A stretch of DNA of 55,220 bases, from assembly GCF_020194175.1 (NCBI RefSeq), contig NZ_JADYVX010000047.1, forward strand, positions 1 through 55,220. Direction: 5' to 3'. The notes beneath the pieces are model-generated. The model saw nothing but the letters and a program-made list of their open reading frames with translations, made no database searches and was not told where the DNA came from. Below, piece by piece: positions 1 through 8,645 of the stretch (its first letter is position 1; the number at the start of each line of letters is the position of its first letter). The DNA comes from Bradyrhizobium sp. BRP22 (GTDB lineage: Bacteria > Pseudomonadota > Alphaproteobacteria > Rhizobiales > Xanthobacteraceae). Both the position numbers and the translations under genes were made by a program.

Positions 1-336
1 GCCCTTTGAGACGCAATACCGATGCCGCCAGCGCACGCGCGCTCTGTAACGGTGCAACGCTAGGGTAAGAATGGTTAACGGTTTGTTTCGATTGCCCCTC
101 AACTAGGAAAAAACTGCCGGGCAAACATGGTCAACAAGACCTTTCTGCCGCCCTCTCCGCCCCCGGCTGACCGTCTAACCCTCTCAAAAATCATCGCTTT
201 CAGACTTGGCACGGCTTTCGCTGAAGACAGTGCGAGCCGGCGGGTTTGGGAGAGCCCAAGGGTTCACGAGGTCCGGGGGTGTGAGGTTTGGGAGAACCTC
301 TTTCCGCGGGCCGTCCACGAAAGGGGAGAACCGCCG
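1..336. other. Upstream region of flgF operon
   Basis: No gene is supported here. The open frame continues upstream of flgF to 127, but the residues before position 337 do not resemble a flagellar rod protein. The stretch holds a TTAACCAT-type half-site on the minus strand (71-78), which resembles half of a CtrA box, a sigma54-type promoter at 207-221, and the flgF ribosome binding site (AAGGGGAG, 321-328). Confidence 0.6.
207..221 (+). promoter_or_regulatory. Candidate sigma54 (-24/-12) promoter of flgFGAH
   Basis: TGGCACG at 207-213 is followed by 4 bases and TCGC at 218-221, which gives the invariant GG-N10-GC spacing of RpoN promoters. The only mismatch to the usual TGGCACG-N4-TTGC is in the -12 element. 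Transcription would start near 233, about 100 bases before the flgF start. The same TGGCACG-N4-TCGC form occurs upstream of flgI (11646-11660). Rod and ring genes are sigma54 class III genes in Caulobacter, so the placement fits. Confidence 0.6.
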
Positions 337-1101
337 ATGCAGAATACGCTTCTGGTCGGACTATCGCGGCAGGTTGTGCTGGAACGGCAGATGGATGTCG
401 TCGCCAACAACATCGCGAACATCACGACGAACGGCTACAAGGCCGACCGCTCGCTGTTCCAGGAATTCCTGAGGTCCGGCGCGCATGAGGACAATTTTGC
501 CCCCTCCGACCGCCGTGTCTCCTTCGTCCATGACCGCGCCACCTTCCACGATTTCTCGCAAGGGCCGACGCAGGAGACCAAGAACCCGCTCGACATCGCG
601 ATCGATGGCAGTGGCTTCCTCGTGGTGCAGACGCCCGAAGGCGAGCGCTACACGCGCGACGGCAATCTGACGGTCAACAATCAGGGCCAGCTCGTCACCC
701 AGTCCGGCTATCCCGTGCTCGGCAATGCCGGCCCGATCGTGTTCCAGCAGACCGACAAGGACATCAACATCGCCACGGACGGCTACGTCAGCGTGCTCGA
801 AGGCACTGGCCGCATCGACTCGATCCGCGGCAAGCTGCGCGTGGTCAATTTCGCGCAGCCGCAGCAGCTCCTGAAGGAAGGCAACAACCTCTATTCCGCC
901 GGCGAAGGCAACCCCGCCGCGCCCGACACCACGTCGCGGCTGCGCCAGGGCTTCATCGAGAAGTCCAACGTCAATTCCGTCACCGAGATGGGCCGCATGA
1001 TCGAGATCACGCGGACCTACACCCAGATCTCCGCACTGCTGCAGCAGCAGGGCGATTTGCACAAATCGGCGATCGACAAGCTCGCCGACGTTCCGGCCTA
1101 G
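337..1101 (+). CDS. flgF: Flagellar basal-body rod protein FlgF
   Basis: FlgF is one of the proximal rod proteins, exported by the flagellar type III apparatus and assembled in the periplasm between the MS ring and FlgG. The 254-residue product has the N-terminal rod signature with ANNIAN near residue 25 and the NGYK turn after it, the central FlgE/F/G-type beta domain (LDIAIDGSGFLVVQ), and a C-terminal helix with MIEITRTYTQ. I chose ATG 337 because AAGGGGAG lies 8 bases upstream and homology starts there; the frame is open further upstream without rod-like sequence. flgG follows after 69 bases that hold a hairpin repeat starting at the stop codon. It is first in the flgF-flgG-flgA-flgH order usual in rhizobia. 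Confidence 0.95.
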   Translation: MQNTLLVGLSRQVVLERQMDVVANNIANITTNGYKADRSLFQEFLRSGAHEDNFAPSDRRVSFVHDRATFHDFSQGPTQETKNPLDIAIDGSGFLVVQTPEGERYTRDGNLTVNNQGQLVTQSGYPVLGNAGPIVFQQTDKDINIATDGYVSVLEGTGRIDSIRGKLRVVNFAQPQQLLKEGNNLYSAGEGNPAAPDTTSRLRQGFIEKSNVNSVTEMGRMIEITRTYTQISALLQQQGDLHKSAIDKLADVPA

Positions 1102-1149
1102 AGCATGATCAGGAAAAGTGGAAACCGGTTTTCCGAAGAGATCATGCTC
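1101..1149. repeat. Hairpin repeat, GAGCATGATC family
   Basis: GAGCATGATC at 1101-1110 pairs with GATCATGCTC at 1140-1149 around a central part containing AAACCGGTTTTCC. The first base is the last base of the flgF stop codon TAG. Related copies lie at 21865-21912, 42867-42914 and 50406-50456, so this is a dispersed intergenic element. Here it sits between two genes of one operon, where it could act on mRNA stability. Confidence 0.8.
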
Positions 1150-1170
1150 AAGACGACAGGAGACTGAAAC

Positions 1171-1959
1171 ATGCGCGCTCTTTACACCGCAGCGACCGGC
1201 ATGGCGGCACAGGAACTCAACGTTCAGGTGATCTCCAACAACATCGCGAACCTGCGTACCACCGGCTACAAGAAGCAGCGCGCCGCGTTCCAGGACCTGA
1301 TCTACGACCATGTGCGCCGCGTCGGCTCGCAGGCCTCCGACCAGGGCACGATCCTGCCGGTCGGCATCGATCTCGGCGGCGGCGTCAAGACTGTCGGCAC
1401 GCCGCGCCTGATGAGCCAGGGCACGCTGTCGCCGACCGGCAACGATCTCGACATCGCAATCCGCGGCGAAGGCTTCTTCAAGATCCAGATGCCCGACGGC
1501 ACCTTCACCTATACCCGCGACGGCTCGTTCATGATGGATCAGCAGGGGCGCGTCGTTAACGCGCAGGGCAACCCGGTGCAGCCGACCATCACCATCCCGC
1601 AGAACTCCTCGCAGATCACGATCAACGCGCAGGGCCAGCTGACGGTGATGCTGCCGGGCTCGACCACGCCGACCCTGGTCGGCCAGATCGGGCTGACGCG
1701 CTTCATCAACAAGGCCGGCCTGCAGCCGATCGGCGACAACCTGTTCGTCGACACGCCAGCCTCGGGCACGCCGCAGGACGGGATCGCCAACACCGATGGC
1801 TTCGGCGACATGCAGCAGTCCAATCTCGAACAGGCCAATGTCGAGGTGGTCTCGGAAATCTCCGACCTGATCGCGGCCCAGCGCGCCTATGAGATGAATG
1901 CCAAGGTGATCAGCGCCGCCGACCAGATGCTGCAATCCACCTCCAACCTGTTCCGCTGA
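1171..1959 (+). CDS. flgG: Flagellar distal rod protein FlgG
   Basis: FlgG forms the distal rod that crosses the periplasm and passes through the P and L rings. The 262-residue length is typical. The N-terminus (MRALYTAATGM) and SNNIANLRTTGYKKQR are the FlgG hallmark, followed by the central beta domain (NDLDIAIRGEGFF) and a C-terminal ANVEVVSEISDLIAAQRAYE helix that packs in the inner rod core. The start is preceded by AGGAG (1159-1163). flgA begins 12 bases after the stop, so the two are almost certainly co-translated. Confidence 0.97.
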   Translation: MRALYTAATGMAAQELNVQVISNNIANLRTTGYKKQRAAFQDLIYDHVRRVGSQASDQGTILPVGIDLGGGVKTVGTPRLMSQGTLSPTGNDLDIAIRGEGFFKIQMPDGTFTYTRDGSFMMDQQGRVVNAQGNPVQPTITIPQNSSQITINAQGQLTVMLPGSTTPTLVGQIGLTRFINKAGLQPIGDNLFVDTPASGTPQDGIANTDGFGDMQQSNLEQANVEVVSEISDLIAAQRAYEMNAKVISAADQMLQSTSNLFR

Positions 1960-1971
1960 GGGAGAGTGATC

Positions 1972-3060
1972 ATGTTCGCCCGCTCCCCTCTCCTCGCCGC
2001 GCTGCTCTTTGCCGCTTCCATCACCAATGCGGTCGCGCAGAGCCGCAGCGACGCCGTCGCGCGGGACCGCAGCGATGTCATTGCCCCGCCGACGCTGCGC
2101 GCCAACGTCACGGTGACCAGCGACATCGTCCGCATCGGCGACCTCGTCGACAACGCCGGCAGCTTTGGCGCCACGCCGATCTACCGCGCGCCCGACCTCG
2201 GCACCACAGGCGCACTGCCGGTCGCGCAGGTGCTCGCCGCGCTGCGCACCCATCAGGTGATCGGCGTCGACACCCGCGACCTCAAGGAGATTTCGGTGAC
2301 GCGCGCCGTCCGCGCGATCGAGCGGCAGGAGATCGAGCAAGCGGTGGCCCGCACGCTGGAGCGCCGCAACGGCCTTGGCGAGGCCGCCAATCTCAATATC
2401 AGCTTCGACCGCGACGTCGGCGATGTCAGGCTGGAAGCCACCAATTCCGGCAACCTGCAGCCGGTCGCCCTCCGCTACGACGCGCGCAATAACCGCTTCG
2501 ATGTTACTTTCGAGATCGCGAACGAGACCGGCGCCGCGCCGGCGAGGCTCCGCTTCACCGGCATTGCGGTCGAGACCATCGAAGCCGCCGTGCTGGCGCG
2601 CAATGTCGAGCGCGGCGAAGTGCTGAAGCATTCGGACGTGGTGGTCGAGCGCCGGGCGAAAAGCGAGGTCGGCACCGACCTCGCCCTCCGTGACACTGCC
2701 GTCGGCATGCAGGCCCGCCGCCAGCTCCGCACCGGACAGGCGCTTAAGACCGCCGATCTCGTCAGGCCCGACCTCGTCACCCGCGACCAGAGCGTGACGC
2801 TGATCTATCAGGCCGCCGGGCTTTATCTCACCATCCGCGGCAAGGCGCTCGACGGCGGCACCGAGGGCGACGTCGTCAGCGTGATGAACCTGCAGTCGAA
2901 GCGCGTCGTCTCCGGCACCGTCACCGGCCGCGGCCAGGTCACGATCACCGCGCCGCGCGCAGCGCCTGCCCCTGAACCTACCGCCTCGCTCGCGCCCGCC
3001 GGGCAAGCAAACCCCGTCGCCGTCGCCAACGTCAGTTCAGTCGCCTCGAAAGCCGAGTAA
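1972..3060 (+). CDS. flgA: Flagella basal body P-ring formation protein FlgA
   Basis: FlgA is the periplasmic chaperone that assists FlgI assembly into the P ring around the rod. The 362-residue product begins with a Sec signal peptide (hydrophobic residues about 5-22, ending near AVAQS) and carries the SAF-type domain in its C-terminal half, including RGEVLKHSDVV and the DTAVGMQARRQLRTGQAL stretch typical of FlgA. ATG 1972 is preferred over GTG 1966 because GAGGGAGAG lies just upstream. It is longer than enterobacterial FlgA, mainly from extra sequence between signal and SAF domain and an Ala/Pro-rich tail, as is usual in rhizobia. flgH starts 5 bases after its stop. Confidence 0.92.
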   Translation: MFARSPLLAALLFAASITNAVAQSRSDAVARDRSDVIAPPTLRANVTVTSDIVRIGDLVDNAGSFGATPIYRAPDLGTTGALPVAQVLAALRTHQVIGVDTRDLKEISVTRAVRAIERQEIEQAVARTLERRNGLGEAANLNISFDRDVGDVRLEATNSGNLQPVALRYDARNNRFDVTFEIANETGAAPARLRFTGIAVETIEAAVLARNVERGEVLKHSDVVVERRAKSEVGTDLALRDTAVGMQARRQLRTGQALKTADLVRPDLVTRDQSVTLIYQAAGLYLTIRGKALDGGTEGDVVSVMNLQSKRVVSGTVTGRGQVTITAPRAAPAPEPTASLAPAGQANPVAVANVSSVASKAE

Positions 3061-3065
3061 TTGTG

Positions 3066-3818
3066 ATGTCCGCTTACCGTATCAACCGCTTCGTCCTCAC
3101 CGGCGCCCTGCTCACGCTCGGCATCTTCGCCAGCGGCTGCTCCTCGATCGACCGCCTTTCGCAGATCGGCGAACAGCCGAAGCTGACCGCGATCGAAAAT
3201 CCGACCACGCAGCCCGGCTACAAGCCGGTGCAGATGCCGATGCCGAAACCGGAAGTGGCCTCCTACAGCCCGAACTCGCTGTGGCGCAACGGCTCCAGAG
3301 CCTTCTTCAAGGACCAGCGCGCCGCGCGCGTCGGCGACCTGCTCACGGTCACGGTCAATTTCACCGACAAGGCCAACATCGCCAACGAGACCCAGCGCAG
3401 CCGCACCGCCAAGGAAGATTCGGAGATCAGCGACTTCCTCGGCTCGCAAACGGTTACGCAGCCGCTGAAGGTCCTGCCGGGCAAAATCCTCACTACGGAC
3501 TCGACCTCCTCCAGCGACGGCAAGGGCTCGGTGAACCGGCAGGAAGCGTTGCAGACCAACGTCGCCGCCGTCGTCACGCAGGTGCTGCCGAATGGCAACC
3601 TCGTGGTCGAAGGCAAGCAGGAGATCCGCGTCAACTTCGAGATCCGCGAACTGATCGTGGCGGGCATCGTCCGGCCCGAGGACATCCAGAGTGACAACAC
3701 CATCGATTCAAGCAAGATCGCCCAGGCCCGCATCGCCTATGGCGGCCGCGGCCAGATCACCGACGTCCAGCAGCCCCGCTACGGCCAGCAGGTGATGGAC
3801 GTGCTGCTGCCGTTCTGA
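3066..3818 (+). CDS. flgH: Flagellar L-ring lipoprotein FlgH
   Basis: FlgH forms the outer-membrane L ring through which the rod exits. The 250-residue protein has a lipoprotein signal with ASGC as lipobox, so Cys25 would be lipidated. The diagnostic segments are ARVGDLLTVTVNFTDKANI, the NGNLVVEGKQEIRVN strand pair, VRPEDIQSDNTI and the C-terminal GGRGQITDVQQPRYGQQV. ATG 3066 is taken; a GTG at 3063 directly precedes it. It is the last gene of the operon, with a strong terminator 125 bases downstream. Confidence 0.96.
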   Translation: MSAYRINRFVLTGALLTLGIFASGCSSIDRLSQIGEQPKLTAIENPTTQPGYKPVQMPMPKPEVASYSPNSLWRNGSRAFFKDQRAARVGDLLTVTVNFTDKANIANETQRSRTAKEDSEISDFLGSQTVTQPLKVLPGKILTTDSTSSSDGKGSVNRQEALQTNVAAVVTQVLPNGNLVVEGKQEIRVNFEIRELIVAGIVRPEDIQSDNTIDSSKIAQARIAYGGRGQITDVQQPRYGQQVMDVLLPF

Positions 3819-4283
3819 CGTCTTCTTCCCTCCCCTTACTTCAAGGGCAGGGTCAGGGAGGGATCAAGCCCCGGCGCGCGCCTCTCCTTTCACGAGCTCC
3901 CACACTTCACTTGCGAACCTAGGCGCAATGAAGTGTACCAACGCGGCCCTCGCTAGCTCCCCTGGCGAGGGCCGCGGCTTTTTGGCGCCCACGTCGCTTC
4001 ACCTCTCGCGCTTGCTTGCGGGAGAAGGAGAACCTGCACCTCACTTTCGGCAACCTCGCCGCGGAGCGGCCTTGAGAGTCACCTCTCCCGCTTGCGGGAG
4101 AGGTCGGCGCGCAAGCGTCGGGTGAGGGCCCTCTCCCCACGAAGAGTCCCGTCGTGGAGACACCCTCACCCCGCCCTCTCCCGCAAGCGGGAGAGGGCGC
4201 GCAGTTTCCATCGCGGATGCAAGCCCACCTCTTCTCATCGCTTTGGTGTAGAATTATCGTATGCCAAGCAAAATGAGCGTTCG
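3819..4283. repeat. Repeat-rich intergenic stretch after flgH
   Basis: No gene is supported. After the terminator at 3943-3983 there are several GC-rich palindromes of the REP type. CTCTCCCGCTTGCGGGAGAG lies at 4082-4101, an inverted pair GGTGAGGG/CCCTCACC brackets 4121-4170, and a near-perfect palindrome CCCTCTCCCGC-AA-GCGGGAGAGGG lies at 4174-4197. An open reading frame runs through these repeats from 4092 into the next gene, but its residues are low-complexity translation of the repeats. Confidence 0.75.
3943..3983 (+). terminator. Rho-independent terminator of flgFGAH
   Basis: An 11-bp perfect stem (GCGGCCCTCGC 3943-3953 with GCGAGGGCCGC 3965-3975) and an 11-base loop are followed by GGC and five T residues (3979-3983). 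It lies 125 bases after flgH, in the direction of the operon, and isolates it from the downstream genes. Confidence 0.7.
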
Positions 4284-5822
4284 GTGCAACGCGTCTTGAT
4301 CGGCCTCGCAATCGCCATCCTGTGCGGGCCGTCCACATCAGCGGCTGACCCAAGCATCGCGCTTGCGCCCGCGACCATGGCGCGCGTTGGTTCGGTCGAC
4401 GAGCGTTTTCAATCCTACAATATCGAGATGGTCGAGGTGACCGGTGGACACTTCTGGCGTCCCTACGCCGATCGGCGCAAACCTTCGTCGAAAGCCGATC
4501 GCGTCCCCAGCAGCAGGGATCCCGCGATGTACGCCTACCGGAAGCCGATCGATCTCGCCAATCCGCGCCTGCGCAAGCTCGCCGCGGCGTTGGGGCCGGC
4601 CTATCTGCGTGTGAGCGGCACCTGGGCCAACACTACCTACTTCGATGACATCAACGACAGCGCGCGTGCGCTACCGCCCGGCTTCAGCGGCGCGCTGACA
4701 CGCAGCCAGTGGAGGGGCGTCATCGACTTCGCGCGCGAGGTGGACGCGAGGCTCGTCACCTCCTTTGCCACAGGCGTCGGAGCCCGCGGCGCCGGCGGCA
4801 TCTGGACGGCGACGCAGGCGGAGAAGCTGATCGCGGCGACGCGTTCGCTCGGCGGCAACATCGCGGCGGCCGAATTCATGAACGAGCCTGACCTCGCCAT
4901 CGGCGGCGCGCCGGCCGGCTATGATGCGGCGCGCTTCGGACGCGACATCGCGGTGTTCGAGCCATTCCTCAGGCGCGCGTCGCCGGATACGATCCTGCTT
5001 GGCCCGGGCACCGTGAGCGCAGGCGGATCGGGCGACGCGCTCGGCAGCGAGAAACTGCTGACGGCAGCAGGCCCCGTGTTCGACGCGATCTCCTTCCACT
5101 ACTACGGCGCGCTCTCGCCACGTTGCAGCAAGACGGTGCCTTCGGCTGCGGCGCGCGACAGCAAGGCGCTATCGCAAGACTGGTTATCGGGGATCGAGCG
5201 CGCGGCGTCCTTTTACGCAGGCTTGCGTGACCGGTTCGCACCCGGCAAGCCGCTGTGGATCACGGAAACAGCGGATGCTGCATGCGGCGGCAATCCCTGG
5301 AGCTCAACCTTCCTCGACAGCTTTCGTTATATCGACACGCTCGGGCGCATGGCGAAGCGTCAGGTGCAAGTCGTCATGCACAACACGCTTGCCGCCAGCG
5401 ATTACGGTCTACTGGAAGAGAAAGACTTCACGCCGCGGCCGAGCTATTGGGCGGCATTGCTTTGGCGAAAACTGATGGGCACGATCGTGCTCGACGCCGG
5501 CTCCGCGGCGACGCCGGGACTATATCTCTATGCACATTGCCTGCGCGGCAAGGCGGGCGGCGTCGCATTGCTTGCCATCAATACTGATCGGGTGGCGCCG
5601 CGGTCGCTCGCGTTCTCTGCAATGGCAAGACGCTATAGCCTGACCGCGGCCAAGCTCACCGACACCCGCGTGCGCCTGAATGGTCGCGAACTGAAGCTCG
5701 CTGCGAATGATGAATTGCCTGTGCTGCAAGGCCAACCAGTCGCAGCATCACGCTTCGACCTCGCGCCGGCCAGCATCACATTCCTCGCGATCGCGGATGC
5801 CGCCAATCCGGCCTGCAAATAG
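4284..5822 (+). CDS. Secreted GH79-like glycoside hydrolase (heparanase/glucuronidase type)
   Basis: Predicted (beta/alpha)8-barrel glycosidase acting outside the cytoplasm. The 512-residue product starts with a signal peptide (VQRVLIGLAIAILCGPSTSA) from GTG 4284; the more upstream ATG 4092 lies inside palindromic repeats and is rejected. The segment SYNIEMVEVTGG followed by a W and polar residues is typical of GH79 family proteins. The acid/base is probably Glu201 in EFMNEPDLA and the nucleophile Glu328 in WITETADA, both in clan GH-A positions at the ends of strands 4 and 7. A C-terminal beta domain follows from about residue 400. The substrate cannot be read from sequence; glucuronic-acid-containing glycans are the family norm. 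It stands alone between repeats. Confidence 0.7.
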   Translation: MQRVLIGLAIAILCGPSTSAADPSIALAPATMARVGSVDERFQSYNIEMVEVTGGHFWRPYADRRKPSSKADRVPSSRDPAMYAYRKPIDLANPRLRKLAAALGPAYLRVSGTWANTTYFDDINDSARALPPGFSGALTRSQWRGVIDFAREVDARLVTSFATGVGARGAGGIWTATQAEKLIAATRSLGGNIAAAEFMNEPDLAIGGAPAGYDAARFGRDIAVFEPFLRRASPDTILLGPGTVSAGGSGDALGSEKLLTAAGPVFDAISFHYYGALSPRCSKTVPSAAARDSKALSQDWLSGIERAASFYAGLRDRFAPGKPLWITETADAACGGNPWSSTFLDSFRYIDTLGRMAKRQVQVVMHNTLAASDYGLLEEKDFTPRPSYWAALLWRKLMGTIVLDAGSAATPGLYLYAHCLRGKAGGVALLAINTDRVAPRSLAFSAMARRYSLTAAKLTDTRVRLNGRELKLAANDELPVLQGQPVAASRFDLAPASITFLAIADAANPACK

Positions 5823-6003
5823 CGCTGGGAACGCCGGGCTCCTCTGCATCGGAAGCATACCCCGGAAAACTACGTACACTGTGCCAGACAGAGCTGGAGC
5901 CAGATCACGTTTCGAAGAGATGTGATCATGCAAGTCCAATCGCTGGCATGAACCCTGCATAACCCAATCCAACCGGGTAATCCCCAATCAACCGAAGGTC
6001 AAA

Positions 6004-6219
6004 ATGCTTGTTACGCTCGTCGCTATTCTCTGCAATGGCCCGCTTTGTCTTGAGAAAGTCGTCACCAACAGTGAGCAATCCGGCATCACCATGGCGGCCT
6101 GCAGCGTGAATGCGCAAATCGGCATCGCCGACTGGCTCAGCAAGGGGCCGTATCACGAGTGGAAGCTGAAGAGCTACAAATGCGTCATGGGCAAATATAC
6201 GCCCAGGAACGAAGCGTAA
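6004..6219 (+). CDS. Small conserved hypothetical protein with four cysteines
   Basis: 71-residue protein preceded by GAAGG (5994-5998) at good spacing. It begins with a short hydrophobic stretch (MLVTLVAILC) that is weak as a signal peptide. Four cysteines lie at 10, 15, 33 and 60, and the pattern AAC...GIADWLSK...WKLKSYKCV resembles short proteins I recall from other Bradyrhizobium genomes without a known role. No catalytic motif is visible. The Cys spacing could support disulfides or metal binding. It stands alone between the GH79 gene and the GrlR-like gene. Confidence 0.6.
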   Translation: MLVTLVAILCNGPLCLEKVVTNSEQSGITMAACSVNAQIGIADWLSKGPYHEWKLKSYKCVMGKYTPRNEA

Positions 6220-6407
6220 GAGCGTGACGCGCGGAGCGCGCCACTCCTCCGACGAGGAGGAGGGGTCCACGTCTGTGTGAGGCATGATCACGATTCTATG
6301 CGCACCTTTCACTCCGCATTAACCCTTGCGTCCTAGCTCGCTGGAAGTCGGCGGCATCGCGCTTTAGGTAGTGCGCAACGCAGATTCTCTCGTTACGGGT
6401 GTGTTCG

Positions 6408-6839
6408 ATGATCAAGGATGGCGAATATGCCGTTTGGTTTCGGACGCCGCACGGCGAAGGCACCGGGATCGTCTATCTTGCAAATGGCAAGATATCGGGC
6501 CGCGACTGCATGTTCACCTATAGCGGCACTTACGAGGTCGACGAAGAGCGGTTCACCGCGACGCTGACGACCAAGCGCTATGCCGAAGGTCCGACCACCG
6601 TGTTCGGTGTCGACGAGGTCGAGGCAAGGCTGACCGGGGTCTTCAAGGGCGAGACCGCGGTTTGCTCCGGCACCGCGCCTCAGGCGCCGGGCGTTCATTT
6701 CGAAGCCAACCTGTTTCCCAGCGCCGAGCCGTCGCCGGAGCGCAGCGCCAGGCGTGCCACCACGCAGCCCGGCGTGACCAGGCTGCCGCAAGGCCAGACC
6801 GACCGCCATCGCCCCGCCAAGCCGTTCGCGGTTGGATAA
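6408..6839 (+). CDS. GrlR-like small regulatory-fold protein
   Basis: 143-residue protein. The first 85 residues (MIKDGEYAVWFRTPHGEGTG, then VYLANGKISGRDCMFTYSGTYEVDEERF written here as its key features: a G-I-V strand, a GxD turn and a YSGTYE strand) match the beta-barrel pattern of GrlR-type proteins, known in enteropathogens as negative regulators of type III secretion. Many rhizobial copies are far from any secretion genes, so the role is open. The C-terminal 55 residues are polar and Ser/Arg/Pro-rich, probably disordered. ATG 6408 is chosen over GTG 6399. Its stop is only one base from that of the convergent gene at 6841. Confidence 0.5.
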   Translation: MIKDGEYAVWFRTPHGEGTGIVYLANGKISGRDCMFTYSGTYEVDEERFTATLTTKRYAEGPTTVFGVDEVEARLTGVFKGETAVCSGTAPQAPGVHFEANLFPSAEPSPERSARRATTQPGVTRLPQGQTDRHRPAKPFAVG

Positions 6840-6840
6840 G

Positions 6841-7107
6841 TCAACCTGCCCTGCCATTCATCTCGTGATGGCTGAGATGACGCTGGTGGCGTGCATGCCG
6901 TTCGATGAAGGCGTGTCGTGCCGGCGGCCAATCGTTGCGCCAGTTGCCGTCGGTGTAAGGATTACCCGGCCCGATATTCTGGCAATTGGCGTCGGGATAG
7001 AACTGTGCGCAGTAGCCGGGATCTTCGATCACGGCCTGCGCCGATGCCGGACTGGCGAAAGTCACCGCGGCGACGACGCCGGCGGCGACGATCAATGCAT
7101 ATTTCAT
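6841..7107 (-). CDS. Small secreted protein, unknown function
   Basis: 88-residue protein starting at ATG 7107 behind CCAGGAGACC. A clear Sec signal peptide (MKYALIVAAGVVAAVTFASPASA) should be cleaved after ASA at residue 23, leaving about 65 residues with two cysteines (in YCAQFYPDANC), a Gly/Asn/Trp stretch and a His/Arg-rich tail (HAFIERHARHQRHLSHHE). The His-rich end could bind metal, which is inference. Sequences upstream of Met41 of the open frame are not part of the gene because the signal peptide begins at that Met. Confidence 0.7.
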   Translation of the reverse strand: MKYALIVAAGVVAAVTFASPASAQAVIEDPGYCAQFYPDANCQNIGPGNPYTDGNWRNDWPPARHAFIERHARHQRHLSHHEMNGRAG

Positions 7108-7781
7108 CTTGGTCTCCTGGACTTTGCTGAATGCCATGCAATGCAGATGGTGAGCGGCGGCGACGGCGCCAATCGTGGATCGCGCCGCCTTTTTCGACTG
7201 TGATAGTCCGCGACTTGCAACGATCACCGCAGTGACACCGAATGATGCGATTCATTCACGAGCGCGGGAAAATATCGCCGGGCAGAACTTGCCCATTCAC
7301 CGTCGAATGTGTTGAGCCGCGCGCCTCTCGCGCCGCGAGATCGCGAACTCACATCCCTACTCCACCGTCATGCCCCGCGCAGGCGGGGCGTCCAGCAACC
7401 TGCGGCGTCTGAGCGTAAGCACCACCGCCTCTGGAATACTGGATCGTCCGCCGGAGCCTGTCATCGGGCGGCGCTTTGCGCCGACCCGGTGGCGCACGAT
7501 GACCGTGGAGAAGCTGTTTGAAATTTGAATCAGAACTCGCCGCCCTCATTGCGAGGAGCGAAACGACGAAGCAATCCATGTCTCCACAAGCGGAGAAATG
7601 GATTGCTTCGCTCCGCTCGCAATGACGCCTTCGTCCTGGCGGAAGCGAGGACGACAATCGTAGGATGGGGTAGAGCGAAGCGAAACCCATCCTACAAGAC
7701 CGCGGTTTGACATTCGAAGCAGATGCCCTCGTCGTCTCGGGCGACGACCACGAGAGAGAAGCGCACTCGAATTACATCGCA
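7108..7781. repeat. Gene-free stretch with three families of dispersed repeats
   Basis: No gene is supported. At 7366-7500 there is a copy of an element starting CGTCATGCCCCGCG, whose start recurs at 41808-41835. At 7547-7626 an imperfect inverted repeat runs from CATTGCGAGGAGCGAAACG to CGCTCGCAATGACG, with a relative at 41672-41787. At 7660-7695 GTAGGATGGG and CCCATCCTAC form a 10-bp stem. These look like rhizobial REP/BIME-type intergenic elements. Confidence 0.7.
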
Positions 7782-8567
7782 TCACGCGAACGTGGCCTTT
7801 ACCTTGCCCAATCCGGTGAGCTCCATCACGACGCTGTCGCCGGCGTTGAGCCATATCGTCTTCACGAGACTGCCCGTCAGCACGACCTGTCCGGCGTGCA
7901 GGCCCTTGCCTTCGGCGGCGAGATGGTTGGCGAGCCAGGCCAGCGCGTGATGGGGATGGCCGAGCACGTCGGCGCCGGTGCCGCTCGCCACCTCCTCGCC
8001 ATTGATGAGCGCGCGGCCCTTGACGTCGAGCAGATCGGGCGCGGTGATGCGCGGCACTGCGCTGCCGAGCACGCAGCCGGCGGCGAAGAAGTCATCCGCG
8101 ATCAGCGTCGGCGCGCCCATCGCCTCCCATTTCGCATAGCGGTCGTCGACAATCTCGATCGCGGGTTGATACTCCGCGATCGCCTCCGCTACCCATTCGG
8201 CGGTGAATGGCGCCTCGCCGGGCGCAAGGTCGCGCGCCAGCTTCACCGCGATTTCGCATTCGACGCCGACGCGGACATAATCGGCCATCTTGAGCTCGGC
8301 GCCGCTCTCATACACGCCCTTCTCGAACACGCCGCCGGCGCAAGGATGGTGGATCCCGAGATACTCCTGCATCACCGCGCTGGTGCAGCCGATCTTGTAG
8401 CCGACGAGCGCGCCGAGCTTCGGCAGCAACAGGTCATGGACCGCGCGCTGGACCTCATAGCCCTCATCCTCATCGGCCGGGACGAGATCCACCGGCAGCG
8501 CCGCCAGCGGCGCACGGTTGCGCCGAGCGGTGGCGATGGCCTTTGCGGCCGCTGCGGTCCTGTCCAT
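7782..8567 (-). CDS. 2-keto-4-pentenoate hydratase family protein (MhpD-like)
   Basis: Likely hydratase or decarboxylase of the fumarylacetoacetate hydrolase fold, acting on 2-oxo-acid intermediates of aromatic ring cleavage. 261 residues, typical length. Seen motifs: GYKIGCTSAVMQEYLGI, the acidic metal-ligand pair in VECEIAVKLARDL, EIVDDRY and the AWLANHLAAEG helix. ATG 8567 is chosen for its GGGAGGTG just upstream and because homology starts at MDRTAAAAKAI. It lies 78 bases downstream of the reductase gene at 8646-9674 on the same strand, so the two probably form an operon. No ring-cleavage dioxygenase is nearby, so a detoxification or side pathway is as likely as full aromatic catabolism. 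Confidence 0.8.
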   Translation of the reverse strand: MDRTAAAAKAIATARRNRAPLAALPVDLVPADEDEGYEVQRAVHDLLLPKLGALVGYKIGCTSAVMQEYLGIHHPCAGGVFEKGVYESGAELKMADYVRVGVECEIAVKLARDLAPGEAPFTAEWVAEAIAEYQPAIEIVDDRYAKWEAMGAPTLIADDFFAAGCVLGSAVPRITAPDLLDVKGRALINGEEVASGTGADVLGHPHHALAWLANHLAAEGKGLHAGQVVLTGSLVKTIWLNAGDSVVMELTGLGKVKATFA

Positions 8568-8645
8568 GGCCACCTCCCGGATTGCGTTGTCGAGATGGCA
8601 ATTCAGCACCACGGCGCGTGCTTGACAAGCGCGTCACATACGCGC

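Noticed and set aside
361..3006. 881-codon minus-strand frame across flgF-flgG-flgA
   Set aside because: Antisense to three clear flagellar genes, with low-complexity Arg/Asp/Gly composition.
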